A stretch of 64,000 bases of DNA from Tsuneonella sediminis (GTDB lineage Bacteria > Pseudomonadota > Alphaproteobacteria > Sphingomonadales > Sphingomonadaceae): the NCBI RefSeq assembly GCF_051912845.1, contig NZ_JBNCBU010000002.1, positions 186,001 to 250,000 on the forward strand, in the 5' to 3' direction. Positions 8,908 to 18,002 of the stretch are shown piece by piece; positions within the stretch are counted from its first letter, which is position 1; each line of letters starts with the position of its first letter. Below the pieces are notes generated by a model. That model did not search any database. It was not told the DNA's origin and saw only the letters and a program-made list of their open reading frames with translations. A program made the position numbers and the translations under genes.

Positions 8908-10067
8908 ATCGACCTCGCGATCAGCATCTTCATGATCTCGTTCGATCCGCCGAAGATGCGCGTGATCCGGCTGTCGCGGTACATTTTCGCGATCGCGTAC
9001 TCGTTGATGTAGCCCCACCCGCCATGGAACTGCAGGCACTTGTCGACGACCTCGCCCTGCAGCTCGGTCAGCCAGTACTTGGCGATCGAGGCGGTCGTGA
9101 CGTCGAGCTCGCCCTTCAGCACCTTGGCGATGCAATCGTTGAGGAAGACCTTGGCGGCGGTCGCCCGCGCCTTGAGGTCGGCGAGCACGAACTGGGTGTT
9201 CTGGAAGTCCCAGATCGTTTTGCCGAACGCCTTGCGCTGCTTGACGTACTCGACCGTGGTGTCGAGCGCCTTCTCGATCGTCGACATCGCGCCCACTGCG
9301 ATCACCAGCCGCTCCTGCGGCAGCTCGCCCATCAGCTGGTAGAACCCGCGCCCCTCCACCCCGCCGAGCACGCTGTCGGATGGCAGGTACACGTCGTCGA
9401 AGAACAACTCGCTGGTATCGGCCGCATCCTGTCCGATCTTGTCGAGCTTCTTGCCGCGACGGAAGCCTTCGGCCCCTTCGGTTTCTAGCACCATCAGGCT
9501 GATCCCCTTGGCGCCCTCCTTGGGGTCGGTCTTGGCGACGACGATGATCAGGTTCGCCAGCTGCCCGCTCGAGATGAAGGTCTTGGCGCCGTTCAGGCGA
9601 TAGCCGTTGCCGTCCCGTGTCGCGGTCGTGGTGATCGCCTGGAGATCGCTGCCCGCCCCCGGCTCGGTCATCGCGATCGCGCTGATCAGCTCTCCGGTGA
9701 CGAGTCGGGGCAGCCACTTTTTCTTCTGCTCTTCGGTCCCGTGGCGAACGATATAGGGCAGGATGATCACGTTGTGCAGGGAGGCTGCAAACCCGTCGAC
9801 GCCCTTTTCGGCTTGCTGTTCGAGCACCACCAGATCATGGCGAAAATCGCCGCCGTGGCCGCCGTATTCCTCCGGCACCGTCATGCCGAGAAGTCCTGCC
9901 GCTCCCGCCTCGCGCCAGAACTCGGCTTCGACCTGACCGTCCTCACGCCACTTCTCGACGCGCTTGGGGGGCGCGTGCTGTTCGTAGAACTTGCCGACCG
10001 CGTCGCGGAAGACCGCGATCTCCTCGTCGGCCATGAATTCGGGATCGGGCACGTCGACGACGGGCAT
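8904..10067 (-). CDS. acyl-CoA dehydrogenase
   Basis: A 387-residue flavoprotein of the acyl-CoA dehydrogenase family, which oxidises acyl-CoA to trans-2-enoyl-CoA and passes electrons to ETF. Visible are the N-terminal helical domain, the mid-domain motif AMTEPGAGSDLQ (FAD/substrate contact), the beta-domain, and the C-terminal helical domain with a Q-FHGGWGYINEY stretch and the R-IFGGSNEIMKMLIARS end typical of the family. The last part carries the usual catalytic Glu candidate in GGSNE. The ATG at 10067 fits the family N-terminus; the frame runs upstream into the divergent hydrolase gene. It is the first gene of a two-gene minus-strand operon with the SDR. Confidence 0.93.
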   Translation of the reverse strand: MPVVDVPDPEFMADEEIAVFRDAVGKFYEQHAPPKRVEKWREDGQVEAEFWREAGAAGLLGMTVPEEYGGHGGDFRHDLVVLEQQAEKGVDGFAASLHNVIILPYIVRHGTEEQKKKWLPRLVTGELISAIAMTEPGAGSDLQAITTTATRDGNGYRLNGAKTFISSGQLANLIIVVAKTDPKEGAKGISLMVLETEGAEGFRRGKKLDKIGQDAADTSELFFDDVYLPSDSVLGGVEGRGFYQLMGELPQERLVIAVGAMSTIEKALDTTVEYVKQRKAFGKTIWDFQNTQFVLADLKARATAAKVFLNDCIAKVLKGELDVTTASIAKYWLTELQGEVVDKCLQFHGGWGYINEYAIAKMYRDSRITRIFGGSNEIMKMLIARSM

Positions 10068-10163
10068 GGGCCTTGGTCCTCTCGTTTGATTCTTGTCTTG
10101 GCGGAAGCGTATCAGGCGGGTAGCGATCCGCAACGGAATTTTCCGCTTACGTAAAGGGCAGGA

Positions 10164-11039
10164 ATGATCGAGAGCGGCCCCACCTCGCAGAGCTACATTT
10201 CGCAGCGCACGAAGCTGCACTATGCGGACTGGGGCAACCCGGACGCGCCGCCGCTGATCCTGCTGCACGGCGGGCGCGACCACTGCCGCAACTGGGACTG
10301 GACGGCCGAGCGGCTGCGCGGCGACTGGCACGTAATCTGCCCCGACCTGCGCGGCCACGGCGACAGCGAATGGAACAACAACGGCGTCTATACGACGATG
10401 GGCTACGTCTACGACCTGGCCCAGCTGGTTCACCAGCTGGGACTCGAGCCGGTGACGATCGTCGCCCATTCGCTGGGCGGTAACGTCGCCACTCGCTACA
10501 CTGGTCTCTATCCCGAGAAGGTGCGCCGGCTGGTCGCGATCGAGGGGCTGGGGCCGAGTCCCAAGGTGATCGCGGAGCGTCGGTCGCGCCCTTACGGCAA
10601 CCTGTGGACCGGATGGATCGACAAGAAGCGCGAGGCGAGCGCGCGGCTGATCCGCAAGTACTCGACCTTCGAGGATTGCCTTCAGCGCATGCGCGAGGCG
10701 AATGCCTATCTATCAGCAGAACAAGCCCGCCACCTCACGCTGCACGCGGTGATGCGCAACGAGGACGGTACCTTCAGCTGGAAGTTCGACCCCCATCTTC
10801 ACGCCTGGCCCCCCGATGATGTGCCGACCAGGGGCCAGCACGCGCTGTGGGCCGCGATCACCTGCCCCACGCTGATGATCTACGGAGCCGACTCCTGGGC
10901 CAGCAACCCCGCTAAGGACGGCCGGCTGGCGCACTTCGGGTCGAACGTGACGGTCAGCGAGTACGAACGCGCCGGACACTGGGTGCATCACGACCGGTTC
11001 GAGGATTTTGTGTCGGAAGTCAGTCACTTCATCGCCTGA
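10164..11039 (+). CDS. alpha/beta hydrolase
   Basis: The 291-residue protein has the classical alpha/beta-hydrolase layout. The oxyanion-hole motif LLHGGRD is near residue 36, DLRGHGDS near 66, the nucleophile elbow V-A-H-S-L-G-G-N near 105 (Ser is the nucleophile), an acid candidate in YGADSW near 240, and the catalytic His in GHWVHHD near 275. No signal peptide is visible, so it should be cytoplasmic. A good ribosome site (GGGCAGGA) precedes the ATG. It is divergent from the acyl-CoA dehydrogenase operon. Substrate cannot be told; an ester or thioester linked to the acyl-CoA genes is possible. Confidence 0.85.
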   Translation: MIESGPTSQSYISQRTKLHYADWGNPDAPPLILLHGGRDHCRNWDWTAERLRGDWHVICPDLRGHGDSEWNNNGVYTTMGYVYDLAQLVHQLGLEPVTIVAHSLGGNVATRYTGLYPEKVRRLVAIEGLGPSPKVIAERRSRPYGNLWTGWIDKKREASARLIRKYSTFEDCLQRMREANAYLSAEQARHLTLHAVMRNEDGTFSWKFDPHLHAWPPDDVPTRGQHALWAAITCPTLMIYGADSWASNPAKDGRLAHFGSNVTVSEYERAGHWVHHDRFEDFVSEVSHFIA

Positions 11040-11103
11040 AATTGCGGCCGGAGCGGCAATCGCGATCGTGACACGTCAATCCCCAGCACCTAGACAGGAT
11101 ATG

Positions 11104-12075
11104 ATGTCGGACCTCAGACCTTTTGCGGAACGCAGTGCCGACCACCTGCGGTCCGTGATCGAAGCGGGCCGCATCGGCATCTGGGAACTCGACGTCGCGA
11201 CCGGTCGCGCGATCCGCAACCAGCGGCACGACGAGATCTTCGGGTATCCCGATCTCCTGCCCGAATGGACCTACGAGCGGTTCCTCGGGCACGTAGTCGA
11301 AGAAGACCGCGAGCGCATCGACACCTTGCAGAAGGCCGCGATAGAAAACGGCACCACGTGGGAGTTCGAGTGCGCGATCCGCACCGCCGATGACAGGAAC
11401 AGGTGGATCGGCGCCGCGGGCCGGCCGCTTCGCGGACCGGACGGAACGGTCGAGAAACTGATCGGCCACGTCATCGACGTGACATCGACCAAGGAGCGCG
11501 AGGCGCGCCTCGAACTGCTGACCGCCGAGCTCAACCACCGGGTTCGCAACATGCTCGCCATGATCGGATCGATGGTCACGATGTCGGCCCCCAGGGCGAA
11601 GGACATCCCCTCCTTCGTCGAAGCACTCAAGGGCCGGGTTGCGGCGCTCGCCCGCTCGCATCACCTGCTCGTGTCGGACGAGGGGGCCGCGATGTCGGCC
11701 AGCGAGATTCTCGCCGCCGAACTCAATGCTTTCCCGGGATTGCGCGAGCGAACCCACGTAAAGGCGGACTCGAAACCTGCCCTGTCAACTTCGACCGCGC
11801 AGGGCCTCGCCCTCGTTTTTCATGAACTGATCACGAATGCGCTGAAATACGGCGCCTTCTCAAACGAAGCGGGCGGGGTCGAAATTTCCATCGCTGCACG
11901 CGACGGCGACCTTTGCATCGAATGGGTCGAACGCGGAGGGCCTCCCGTCGACCCGGCCGGCAAGCCCGGCTTCGGGTCGACCCTGCTCACCCGCGTGCTC
12001 GGCTCGGGAGCCCGAGTGGAACTCGACCTCGCGCCAGCCGGGCTGCGCTGCACGGTTCGCGTGGACAATCCCTGA
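11104..12075 (+). CDS. HWE-family sensor histidine kinase with PAS domain
   Basis: A 323-residue soluble kinase. Residues about 12-130 form a PAS sensor domain (IGIWELDVATGR, then GRPLRGPDGTVEKLIGHVIDVT). The phosphoacceptor box is ELNHRVRNMLAMI, with the His-Arg-x-x-Asn form of the HWE/HisKA2 families. The ATP-binding half has the N-box FHELITNALKYGA and the W-V-E-R-G-G segment that gives HWE kinases their name. The C-terminus is a compact ATPase ending in a beta strand. HWE kinases are common in alphaproteobacteria and often feed general stress or light responses through single-domain regulators; no partner regulator is next to it. ATG codons at 11101 and 11104 are both possible; AGGA spacing favours the second. 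Confidence 0.9.
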   Translation: MSDLRPFAERSADHLRSVIEAGRIGIWELDVATGRAIRNQRHDEIFGYPDLLPEWTYERFLGHVVEEDRERIDTLQKAAIENGTTWEFECAIRTADDRNRWIGAAGRPLRGPDGTVEKLIGHVIDVTSTKEREARLELLTAELNHRVRNMLAMIGSMVTMSAPRAKDIPSFVEALKGRVAALARSHHLLVSDEGAAMSASEILAAELNAFPGLRERTHVKADSKPALSTSTAQGLALVFHELITNALKYGAFSNEAGGVEISIAARDGDLCIEWVERGGPPVDPAGKPGFGSTLLTRVLGSGARVELDLAPAGLRCTVRVDNP

Positions 12076-12090
12076 CGCTCCGCACCGGCT

Positions 12091-13239
12091 TCAGGCGACG
12101 GTTCCCGCTTCCCGAAGCCTTGCGACCGCATCCCTGTCGAGACCGAGCGAAGCCAAAACCTCCTCGGTCTGGTCCCCCGGCATCGGCGCGGGCCGCGGTT
12201 TCGCCGTGGCGGTTGCGGAATAACGCGGAGCCGGAGCCGGTTGCATCGCGCCGCCCACCTCCACGAACGTCCCGCGCGCCTTGTTGTGCGGGTGTTCCAC
12301 CGCCTCGCCCATGGTCAGGACGGGCGCGTAGCAGACGTCGGTGTGCGCCATCAGCGCGTCCCACTCGGCGCGGGTCTTGCTCCTGAACAGCGCGGCTAGC
12401 TTGTCCTTGAGCACAGGCCATGCCGTGCGGTCGTGCTGGGCATCGAAAACCGGGTCCTCGGCGAGGCCCGCCAGTCGCCGCAGTTCCGCATAGAATTGCG
12501 GCTCGATGCTGCCGATGCTTATGAACTTGCCGTCGGCCGTCTCGTAGGTGTCGTAGAAGTGCGCGCCGGTGTCGAGCATGTTGGCGCCCAGCTCTTCCGA
12601 CCAGACACCCATCGCCTTCATCCCGTGCATCATGCTCATCAGCACCGCCGTGCCGTCGGTCATCGCGGCGTCGATAACCTGGCCACGTCCTCCGCGCGCG
12701 ACGTTGAGGAGCGCGGCGACCATCCCGAAGGCGAGCATCATGCCGCCGCCGCCGAAATCGCCCACCATGTTGATCGGCGGAGTCGGCTTGCCGCCCGCTC
12801 GCCCGAAGTGCGCCAGCGCACCGGCGAGCGCGATGTAGTTGATGTCGTGCCCGGCGTAGGGCGCATAGGGACCGGTCTGCCCCCACCCGGTCATCCGCCC
12901 GTAGACAAGCCTCGGATTGTCCGCGAGAAGCTCCTCCGGCCCCAATCCCAGCCGTTCCATCACGCCCGGGCGAAAGCCCTCGATGATCCCGTCTGCGCTC
13001 GCGGCGAGCCGCCGGGCGAGCGCCAAGCCCTCTGCGCTCTTGAGGTCGATCGCGATAGACTTTCGCCCGCGCGCGAGCACGTCCTTCGTTGTCACCGGCT
13101 GCGATCCGCCACGCGAGCCGCTCGCCCGGTCGATGCGGATGACTTCGGCCCCGTGGTCGGCGAGCATCATCCCGCAGAACGGTCCCGGGCCGATCCCGGC
13201 GAACTCGACGATGCGTATCCCCTCGAGCGGCCCCGGCAT
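12091..13239 (-). CDS. CaiB/BaiF CoA-transferase family, alpha-methylacyl-CoA racemase-like
   Basis: The 382-residue protein begins PLEGIRIVEFAGIGPGPFCGMMLADHGA, the signature opening of the alpha-methylacyl-CoA racemase branch of the family III CoA-transferases. The racemase residues are present: a His in the GHDINYIALAG stretch and an Asp in MVGDFGGGGM. Racemases of this type interconvert (2R)- and (2S)-methylacyl-CoA so that branched acids and sterol side chains can be beta-oxidised. Its ATG overlaps the stop of the enoyl-CoA hydratase gene by one base (TAATG). CoA-transferase activity is the alternative, but the His/Asp pair and N-terminus favour the racemase. Confidence 0.87.
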   Translation of the reverse strand: MPGPLEGIRIVEFAGIGPGPFCGMMLADHGAEVIRIDRASGSRGGSQPVTTKDVLARGRKSIAIDLKSAEGLALARRLAASADGIIEGFRPGVMERLGLGPEELLADNPRLVYGRMTGWGQTGPYAPYAGHDINYIALAGALAHFGRAGGKPTPPINMVGDFGGGGMMLAFGMVAALLNVARGGRGQVIDAAMTDGTAVLMSMMHGMKAMGVWSEELGANMLDTGAHFYDTYETADGKFISIGSIEPQFYAELRRLAGLAEDPVFDAQHDRTAWPVLKDKLAALFRSKTRAEWDALMAHTDVCYAPVLTMGEAVEHPHNKARGTFVEVGGAMQPAPAPRYSATATAKPRPAPMPGDQTEEVLASLGLDRDAVARLREAGTVA

Positions 13240-14012
13240 TACCGGCCCTTCCAGTTCGGGCTGCGCTTCTCGGCAAAGGCGAGGCTGCCCTCGCGCGCGT
13301 CCTCGCTGACGAAGACCGGCGCGATCAACTGCGCCTGACGGTCGTAGCGTTCATCCATCGGCCAGCCGCGCGATTCCCTGACGATCTGCTTGGAAACACG
13401 CACCGCGAGCGGGCCGTTGGCGACGATCTTCGCGGCAAGCTCGAGCGCCGCGTCGAGCGCCGAGCCATCGGCCACCTTGTTGATCAGCCCCAGTTCGTAG
13501 GCGCGCGCGGCGTCGATGAACTCGCCCGTCAGCGCCAGTTCCATCGCGATCCGCTCGGGGATCTGGTCGGGCAGCATCATTACCCCGCCCGCCGCGGCGA
13601 CGAGCCCGCGCTTGACCTCCGGGATGCCGAACTTCGCCCCGGCGCTCGCGACGACGAGGTCGCAGGCGATCATCAGTTCGAGCCCGCCGGCCAGCGCATA
13701 ACCCTCGACCGCGGCAATCAGCGGCTTCTTTGGCGGCGCCTGGACCACCCCGCCGAAACCGCGCCCTTCTATTGACGGCGATTCGCCGCGCAGGAAGCCC
13801 TTGAGGTCCATGCCCGAGCAGAACGTCCCGCCCGCCCCGGTCAGCACGCCGACACGCAGGTTATCGTCGGCGTCGAGCCGGTCCATCGCTGCCGCGATCC
13901 CCTCGGCCGCCGCCCTGTTCATCGCGTTCCTGGCTTCGGGCCGATTGATCGTGACGATCAGCACCCCGTCGCGCACCTCGGTCAGCAGTTCGTCGTTTGC
14001 GCTCTCCGGCAC
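13239..14012 (-). CDS. enoyl-CoA hydratase/isomerase family (crotonase) protein
   Basis: The 257-residue protein has the crotonase pattern. Near residue 20 is TINRPEARNAMN. The oxyanion-hole segment reads AGGTFCSGMDLKGF, followed near residue 100 by AVEGYALAGGLELMIACDLVVAS, with the second Gly-Gly hole and a Glu in the position used by hydratases. It should hydrate trans-2-enoyl-CoA or act on a related acyl-CoA. The GTG at 14012 has GGAGAG eight bases upstream. An in-frame ATG at 14063 is possible but would add 17 basic residues with no family match. It forms an operon with the racemase-like gene and is divergent from the thiolase gene, 100 bases away. Confidence 0.87.
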   Translation of the reverse strand: MPESANDELLTEVRDGVLIVTINRPEARNAMNRAAAEGIAAAMDRLDADDNLRVGVLTGAGGTFCSGMDLKGFLRGESPSIEGRGFGGVVQAPPKKPLIAAVEGYALAGGLELMIACDLVVASAGAKFGIPEVKRGLVAAAGGVMMLPDQIPERIAMELALTGEFIDAARAYELGLINKVADGSALDAALELAAKIVANGPLAVRVSKQIVRESRGWPMDERYDRQAQLIAPVFVSEDAREGSLAFAEKRSPNWKGR

Positions 14013-14112
14013 CGCCGCTCTCCCATTTCTCTTTGCAACTCGTCTTGTGCGAGTTGTCGGCAAGGTTTACGCTTGCGTCAACCTGATTCCGGAACGTGAG
14101 AGGACACGACTG

Positions 14113-15381
14113 ATGGCCGAAGCCTACATCATCGACGCGGTGCGCACTCCCAGGGGGGTCGGCAAGGTCGGCAAGGGAGCGCTCGCGCACATGCACCCCC
14201 AGCACCTCGCCGCCACGGTCCTCAAGGCGATTGCCGAGCGCAATGACCTCGACACGAAGGACGTCGACGACGTGATCTGGTCGACCAGCAGCCAGAAGGG
14301 CAAGCAGGGCGGCGACCTCGGGCGCATGGCCGCGCTTGATGCAGGTTACGACGTGACCAGCAGCGGCATGACGCTCGACCGGTTCTGCGGGGGCGGCATC
14401 ACCTCGGTCAACCTCGCAGCGGCACAGGTGATGAGCGGGATGGCCGACCTCGTCGTCGCCGGCGGGACCGAGATGATGAGCTACACCTCGTCCAGCATGC
14501 AGGAGGAAATGCAGGCCGGCATTCGACCGCTCGGCATGGGCGCGGGCAACGAGCGTTTGCGGCAGGTCCACCCCCAGAGCCACCAGGGCGTATGCGGCGA
14601 TGCGATCGCGAGCATGGAAGGCTTCACCCGCGAGGAACTCGACGCGCTCGCCCTGCGCAGCCAGCGCAACGCCGAACGCGCGATCAAGGAAGGGCGCTTC
14701 GAGAAGTCGGTCGTACCCGTCTACGACGACAGCGGCACGCTGGTGCTCGATCGCGAGGAATTTCCGCGTCCCGAGACGACGGCCGAGGGTCTTGCCGAGC
14801 TCAAGCCCAGCTTCGAGAAGGTCGCCGACGCGCCGCTCGACGAGAAGGGCACGACCTTCCGCAAGCTGATCAACCAGAAGTACCCCGACCTCGAGATCAG
14901 GCATTTTCACCATGCGGGCAACAGCTCGGGCGTGGTCGACGGCGCGGCGGCGATCCTCGTCGCCAGCAAGGACTATGCGAAAGCCCACGGGATGAGGCCG
15001 CGCGCGCGGATCGTGGCTACCGCGAACCAGGGGGACGATCCGACGCTGATGCTGAACGCACCGGTACCGGCAGCCAAAAAGGTGCTGCAGAAGGCCGGCC
15101 TTTCCAAGGACGACATCGACCTGTGGGAGATCAACGAGGCGTTCTCGGTGGTGGCCGCGAAGTTCATCCGCGATCTCGACCTGCCCGAGGACAAGGTCAA
15201 CGTGAACGGCGGTGCGATGGCCTTGGGTCACCCGATCGGCGCGACGGGGTCGATCCTCATTGGAACGATCGTTGACGAACTCGAGCGCACCGGCGGGCGA
15301 TACGGGCTTGTGACGATGTGCGCGGCGGGCGGCATGGCCCCGGCGATCATCGTCGAGCGGGTGGACGACTTCGTGGATTGA
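14113..15381 (+). CDS. acetyl-CoA C-acyltransferase (thiolase)
   Basis: A 422-residue thiolase that cleaves 3-ketoacyl-CoA with CoA, or condenses acetyl-CoA in reverse. The nucleophile Cys is in DRFCGGGITS near residue 90. The second-half signatures are NEAFSVVAAKF, NGGAMALGHPIGATGS (catalytic His) and the terminal CAAGGMAPA (proton-shuttling Cys). ATG at 14113 starts at the family N-terminus AEAYIIDAVRTPRG. A GAGAGGA site lies just upstream. Together with the divergent hydratase/racemase pair and the dehydrogenase/reductase pair it supplies a nearly complete beta-oxidation set lacking only a 3-hydroxyacyl-CoA dehydrogenase in this window. Confidence 0.94.
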   Translation: MAEAYIIDAVRTPRGVGKVGKGALAHMHPQHLAATVLKAIAERNDLDTKDVDDVIWSTSSQKGKQGGDLGRMAALDAGYDVTSSGMTLDRFCGGGITSVNLAAAQVMSGMADLVVAGGTEMMSYTSSSMQEEMQAGIRPLGMGAGNERLRQVHPQSHQGVCGDAIASMEGFTREELDALALRSQRNAERAIKEGRFEKSVVPVYDDSGTLVLDREEFPRPETTAEGLAELKPSFEKVADAPLDEKGTTFRKLINQKYPDLEIRHFHHAGNSSGVVDGAAAILVASKDYAKAHGMRPRARIVATANQGDDPTLMLNAPVPAAKKVLQKAGLSKDDIDLWEINEAFSVVAAKFIRDLDLPEDKVNVNGGAMALGHPIGATGSILIGTIVDELERTGGRYGLVTMCAAGGMAPAIIVERVDDFVD

Positions 15382-15428
15382 CGGAGGGTTAACGCGATCG
15401 TAGGCGCGTGGTGCTAGGGGCCCTGCCG

Positions 15429-16550
15429 ATGAACAAGCGCAAGGTCCTTACCGTCTTCGGCACCCGGCCCGAAGCGATCAAGCTGTTCCCGCTGGTGCAT
15501 GCACTCGAAGGCGATCCGCGCTTCGATGGACGCGTCTGCGTGTCGGGCCAGCATCGCGGCATGCTCGACCAGGTGCTAGAAATCGCGGGGGTCGTTCCCG
15601 ACCACGACCTAGACCTGATGCAGCCGGACCAGACACTGGACGCACTTACCGCGAACCTGCTTACCGGGATCGGCAGGGTGCTTGACGAGGAAAAACCCGA
15701 CTGGGTCGTCGTGCAGGGCGATACCGCGACGGCGATGGCGGGGGCGCTGGCCGCGTATTATCGCAAGATTCCCGTTGCCCACGTGGAGGCCGGACTGCGA
15801 AGCGGGAACATCCACCATCCCTGGCCGGAAGAGGTGAACCGCAAGATCGTCGGCGCGTTCGCGGCGCTTCACTTCGCCCCTACGGCGACCGCTGCCGCCG
15901 CGCTGCAGCGCGAGAACGTCGACCCGGCGACGATCCACGTCACCGGCAACACCGTGATCGACGCGCTCCACTGGGTGACCGCGAAGATCGCCTCCGATCC
16001 CGGGCTGGCATCGGGCCTTGCAGAACTCGAGCGGCGGTTCGCCGGCAAGCGGATCATCGGAATGACCACCCACCGGCGCGAGAACTTCGGCGACGGGATG
16101 GAAGCGATAGCTGACGCGGTACGCCGTCTCGCGGTGCGCGGCGACGTCGCGGTGATCTTTCCGGTACATCTCAATCCCAACGTCCGGGCCGTGATGAACG
16201 CGGCGCTCTCAGGGCTGTCCAACGTCGCGCTGATCGAGCCGCTCGATTACCCTCACTTCGCCCGGTTGCTCGACATTTCGACGCTGATGCTGAGCGACAG
16301 CGGCGGGGTGCAAGAGGAAGCGCCCGCGCTCGGCAAGCCTGTGCTCGTCATGCGCGAAACGACCGAACGGCCCGAGGGGATCGAGGCCGGCACCGCGAAA
16401 CTGGTCGGTACGGACGCGGACCGTATCGTCGCGGAAACGACGCGCCTGCTCGACGATGCCGACGCCTACGAGGCGATGGCCCGGGCGCACAATCCGTTCG
16501 GTGACGGGAAGGCGACCACGCGGATCGTCGAACTGCTGGCGGCCCGGTGA
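15429..16550 (+). CDS. wecB: UDP-N-acetylglucosamine 2-epimerase (non-hydrolysing)
   Basis: The 373-residue protein converts UDP-GlcNAc to UDP-ManNAc. The N-terminus VLTVFGTRPEAIKLFPLV, then VQGDTATAMAG, HVEAGLRSG near residue 125, THRRENFGDG near 215, and the C-terminal SDSGGVQEEAP with VMRETTERPEG are all signatures of the non-hydrolysing epimerase family. ATG at 15429 matches the family start; an in-frame ATG/GTG seven codons upstream is unlikely. It precedes wecC by 66 bases, so the pair supplies UDP-ManNAcA, used in enterobacterial common antigen-like or capsular polymers. The pair is separated by about 10 kb from the exopolysaccharide locus. Confidence 0.94.
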   Translation: MNKRKVLTVFGTRPEAIKLFPLVHALEGDPRFDGRVCVSGQHRGMLDQVLEIAGVVPDHDLDLMQPDQTLDALTANLLTGIGRVLDEEKPDWVVVQGDTATAMAGALAAYYRKIPVAHVEAGLRSGNIHHPWPEEVNRKIVGAFAALHFAPTATAAAALQRENVDPATIHVTGNTVIDALHWVTAKIASDPGLASGLAELERRFAGKRIIGMTTHRRENFGDGMEAIADAVRRLAVRGDVAVIFPVHLNPNVRAVMNAALSGLSNVALIEPLDYPHFARLLDISTLMLSDSGGVQEEAPALGKPVLVMRETTERPEGIEAGTAKLVGTDADRIVAETTRLLDDADAYEAMARAHNPFGDGKATTRIVELLAAR

Positions 16551-16616
16551 AGCAGCGTTACCGCTAAATTTACCCCTCCCGCGTAGACCCGCGGCAAAGG
16601 AAATTGCGGGATCACC

Positions 16617-17918
16617 ATGCGCGGCGAAGCCAATCCGGAAGTATGCGTCATCGGGCTGGGCTACATTGGCCTGCCCACCGCCGCGGTGATCGCGCGCAGC
16701 GGGTGCCGGGTGACCGGGATCGACGTGAGCCAGGCGGTCGTCGACACGATCAACCGCGGGGAGATCCACATCGAGGAAGTCGATCTCGACGGACTCGTGC
16801 GGGGCGTCGTCCAGCGCGGGTGTCTGCGCGCCTCGACCGAGATCGCGCCCGCCGACGTCTTCGTGATCGCGGTGCCCACGCCGTTCGAGAAGGACGGCAA
16901 CCACACGCCGGACACCAGCTACGTGATCGCCGCGGCGACATCGCTCGCAGCCGTCCTCAAGAAAGGCGACTGCGTCATCCTCGAATCGACCTCGCCCGTG
17001 GGGACCACCGAGGCGCTGCGCGACCGCCTGGCAGACCTGCGCCCGGACCTTGCGATGCCCGGCCTCGCGAGCGGCACGCCGGATGTCGCGATCGCCTATT
17101 GCCCCGAACGGGTTCTTCCCGGGCGCATTCTCGAGGAGCTCACCAACAACGATCGCTCGATTGGCGGGATCACCCCCCGCTGCGCGCGCAAGGCGCTGGC
17201 GTTCTACAAGCTGTTCGTGCGGGGCGCCTGCGTCACCACCGACGCGCGCAGCGCCGAGATGACCAAGCTCGTCGAGAATGCGTATCGAGACGTCAACATC
17301 GCGTTTGCCAACGAGCTGTCGATGATCGCCGACCGCATGGGCCTCGACGTGTGGGAGGTCATCCGACTTGCCAACCGCCACCCGCGGGTGAACATTCTCC
17401 AGCCGGGTCCCGGGGTCGGGGGACACTGCATCGCGGTCGATCCCTGGTTCATCGTCCACGGAGCGCCGGATGAATCGCAGGTTATCCGCACCGCGCGTGA
17501 AGTGAACGACGCCAAGATGCGCCACGTCCTTGCCCGCGCGACATCGCTGATCGAGGCGAACCCGGGACTGCGCGTCGCCTGCCTCGGCTTCGCCTTCAAG
17601 GCCAACATCGACGATTTCCGCGAAAGCCCCGCACGCTTCATCGCCGCCAGTCTCGCACGCAGATTCGGTGAGCGCATCCGGATCGTTGAACCGTATGCGA
17701 GCGAACTCCCGGCCGAGTTCGACGGGACCGATGCCACCCTCGTCGATATCGACACCGCGCTCGAGACCTGCGGCGTGCTGATCGTGCTCGTCGACCACGA
17801 CGCCTTCCGCGCCGTCCCGCACGAGGAACGTTCGGGCGCGGTGATCTACGACACACGTGGCATCTGGCCGGAGCCGTCCATGGCCACGGCGGTTCCCAGA
17901 TTGCGGGTTGCAGGTTGA
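16617..17918 (+). CDS. wecC: UDP-N-acetyl-D-mannosamine dehydrogenase
   Basis: The 433-residue NAD-dependent dehydrogenase oxidises UDP-ManNAc to UDP-ManNAcA. It has an N-terminal Rossmann motif GLGYIGLPTA, the VPTPF segment, the central helical domain, and the catalytic Cys in GPGVGGHCIAVDPWF. The second nucleotide domain contains the typical FKANIDDFRESPA. Order wecB-wecC with a 66-base gap (16551-16616) indicates one operon. It belongs to the same superfamily as UDP-glucose dehydrogenase, but the GLP motif, GHC catalytic site and wecB neighbour favour the ManNAc enzyme. Unlike the ugd remnant at 46.7 kb it is intact. Confidence 0.93.
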   Translation: MRGEANPEVCVIGLGYIGLPTAAVIARSGCRVTGIDVSQAVVDTINRGEIHIEEVDLDGLVRGVVQRGCLRASTEIAPADVFVIAVPTPFEKDGNHTPDTSYVIAAATSLAAVLKKGDCVILESTSPVGTTEALRDRLADLRPDLAMPGLASGTPDVAIAYCPERVLPGRILEELTNNDRSIGGITPRCARKALAFYKLFVRGACVTTDARSAEMTKLVENAYRDVNIAFANELSMIADRMGLDVWEVIRLANRHPRVNILQPGPGVGGHCIAVDPWFIVHGAPDESQVIRTAREVNDAKMRHVLARATSLIEANPGLRVACLGFAFKANIDDFRESPARFIAASLARRFGERIRIVEPYASELPAEFDGTDATLVDIDTALETCGVLIVLVDHDAFRAVPHEERSGAVIYDTRGIWPEPSMATAVPRLRVAG

Positions 17919-17940
17919 TCCCCCGGAACCCCGCCTTTCG

Positions 17941-17969
17941 TTGACATGGCTCCGTCCCTTCGGTAGATA
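17941..17969 (+). promoter_or_regulatory. sigma-70-type promoter of the hppD gene
   Basis: TTGACA at 17941-17946 and TAGATA at 17964-17969 are separated by exactly 17 bases, in the short gap after wecC and before the dioxygenase gene. Expected transcription start is near 17976, giving a short leader with a GGAG site. Read from sequence; activity is inferred. Confidence 0.7.
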
Positions 17970-17985
17970 GTTTCACTAGAAACTA
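17968..17985. promoter_or_regulatory. perfect 7-bp inverted repeat, probable operator of hppD
   Basis: TAGTTTC-ACTA-GAAACTA is a perfect dyad overlapping the end of the -10 box and the expected start site, the classical position for a repressor. The identity of the regulator is unknown. A related dyad with the same AGTTTC-N4-GAAACT core lies at 26077-26094. Confidence 0.6.
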
Positions 17986-18002
17986 GTCACCGGAGAATGC
18001 CC

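Noticed and set aside
8107..9717. 536-codon minus-strand frame starting inside the acyl-CoA dehydrogenase
   Set aside because: Only the part from 8907 on is the SDR; the upstream part is a shadow in another frame of the dehydrogenase.
12433..13338. 301-codon plus-strand ORF opposite the racemase-like gene
   Set aside because: Shadow of the minus-strand gene; no motif and skewed composition.
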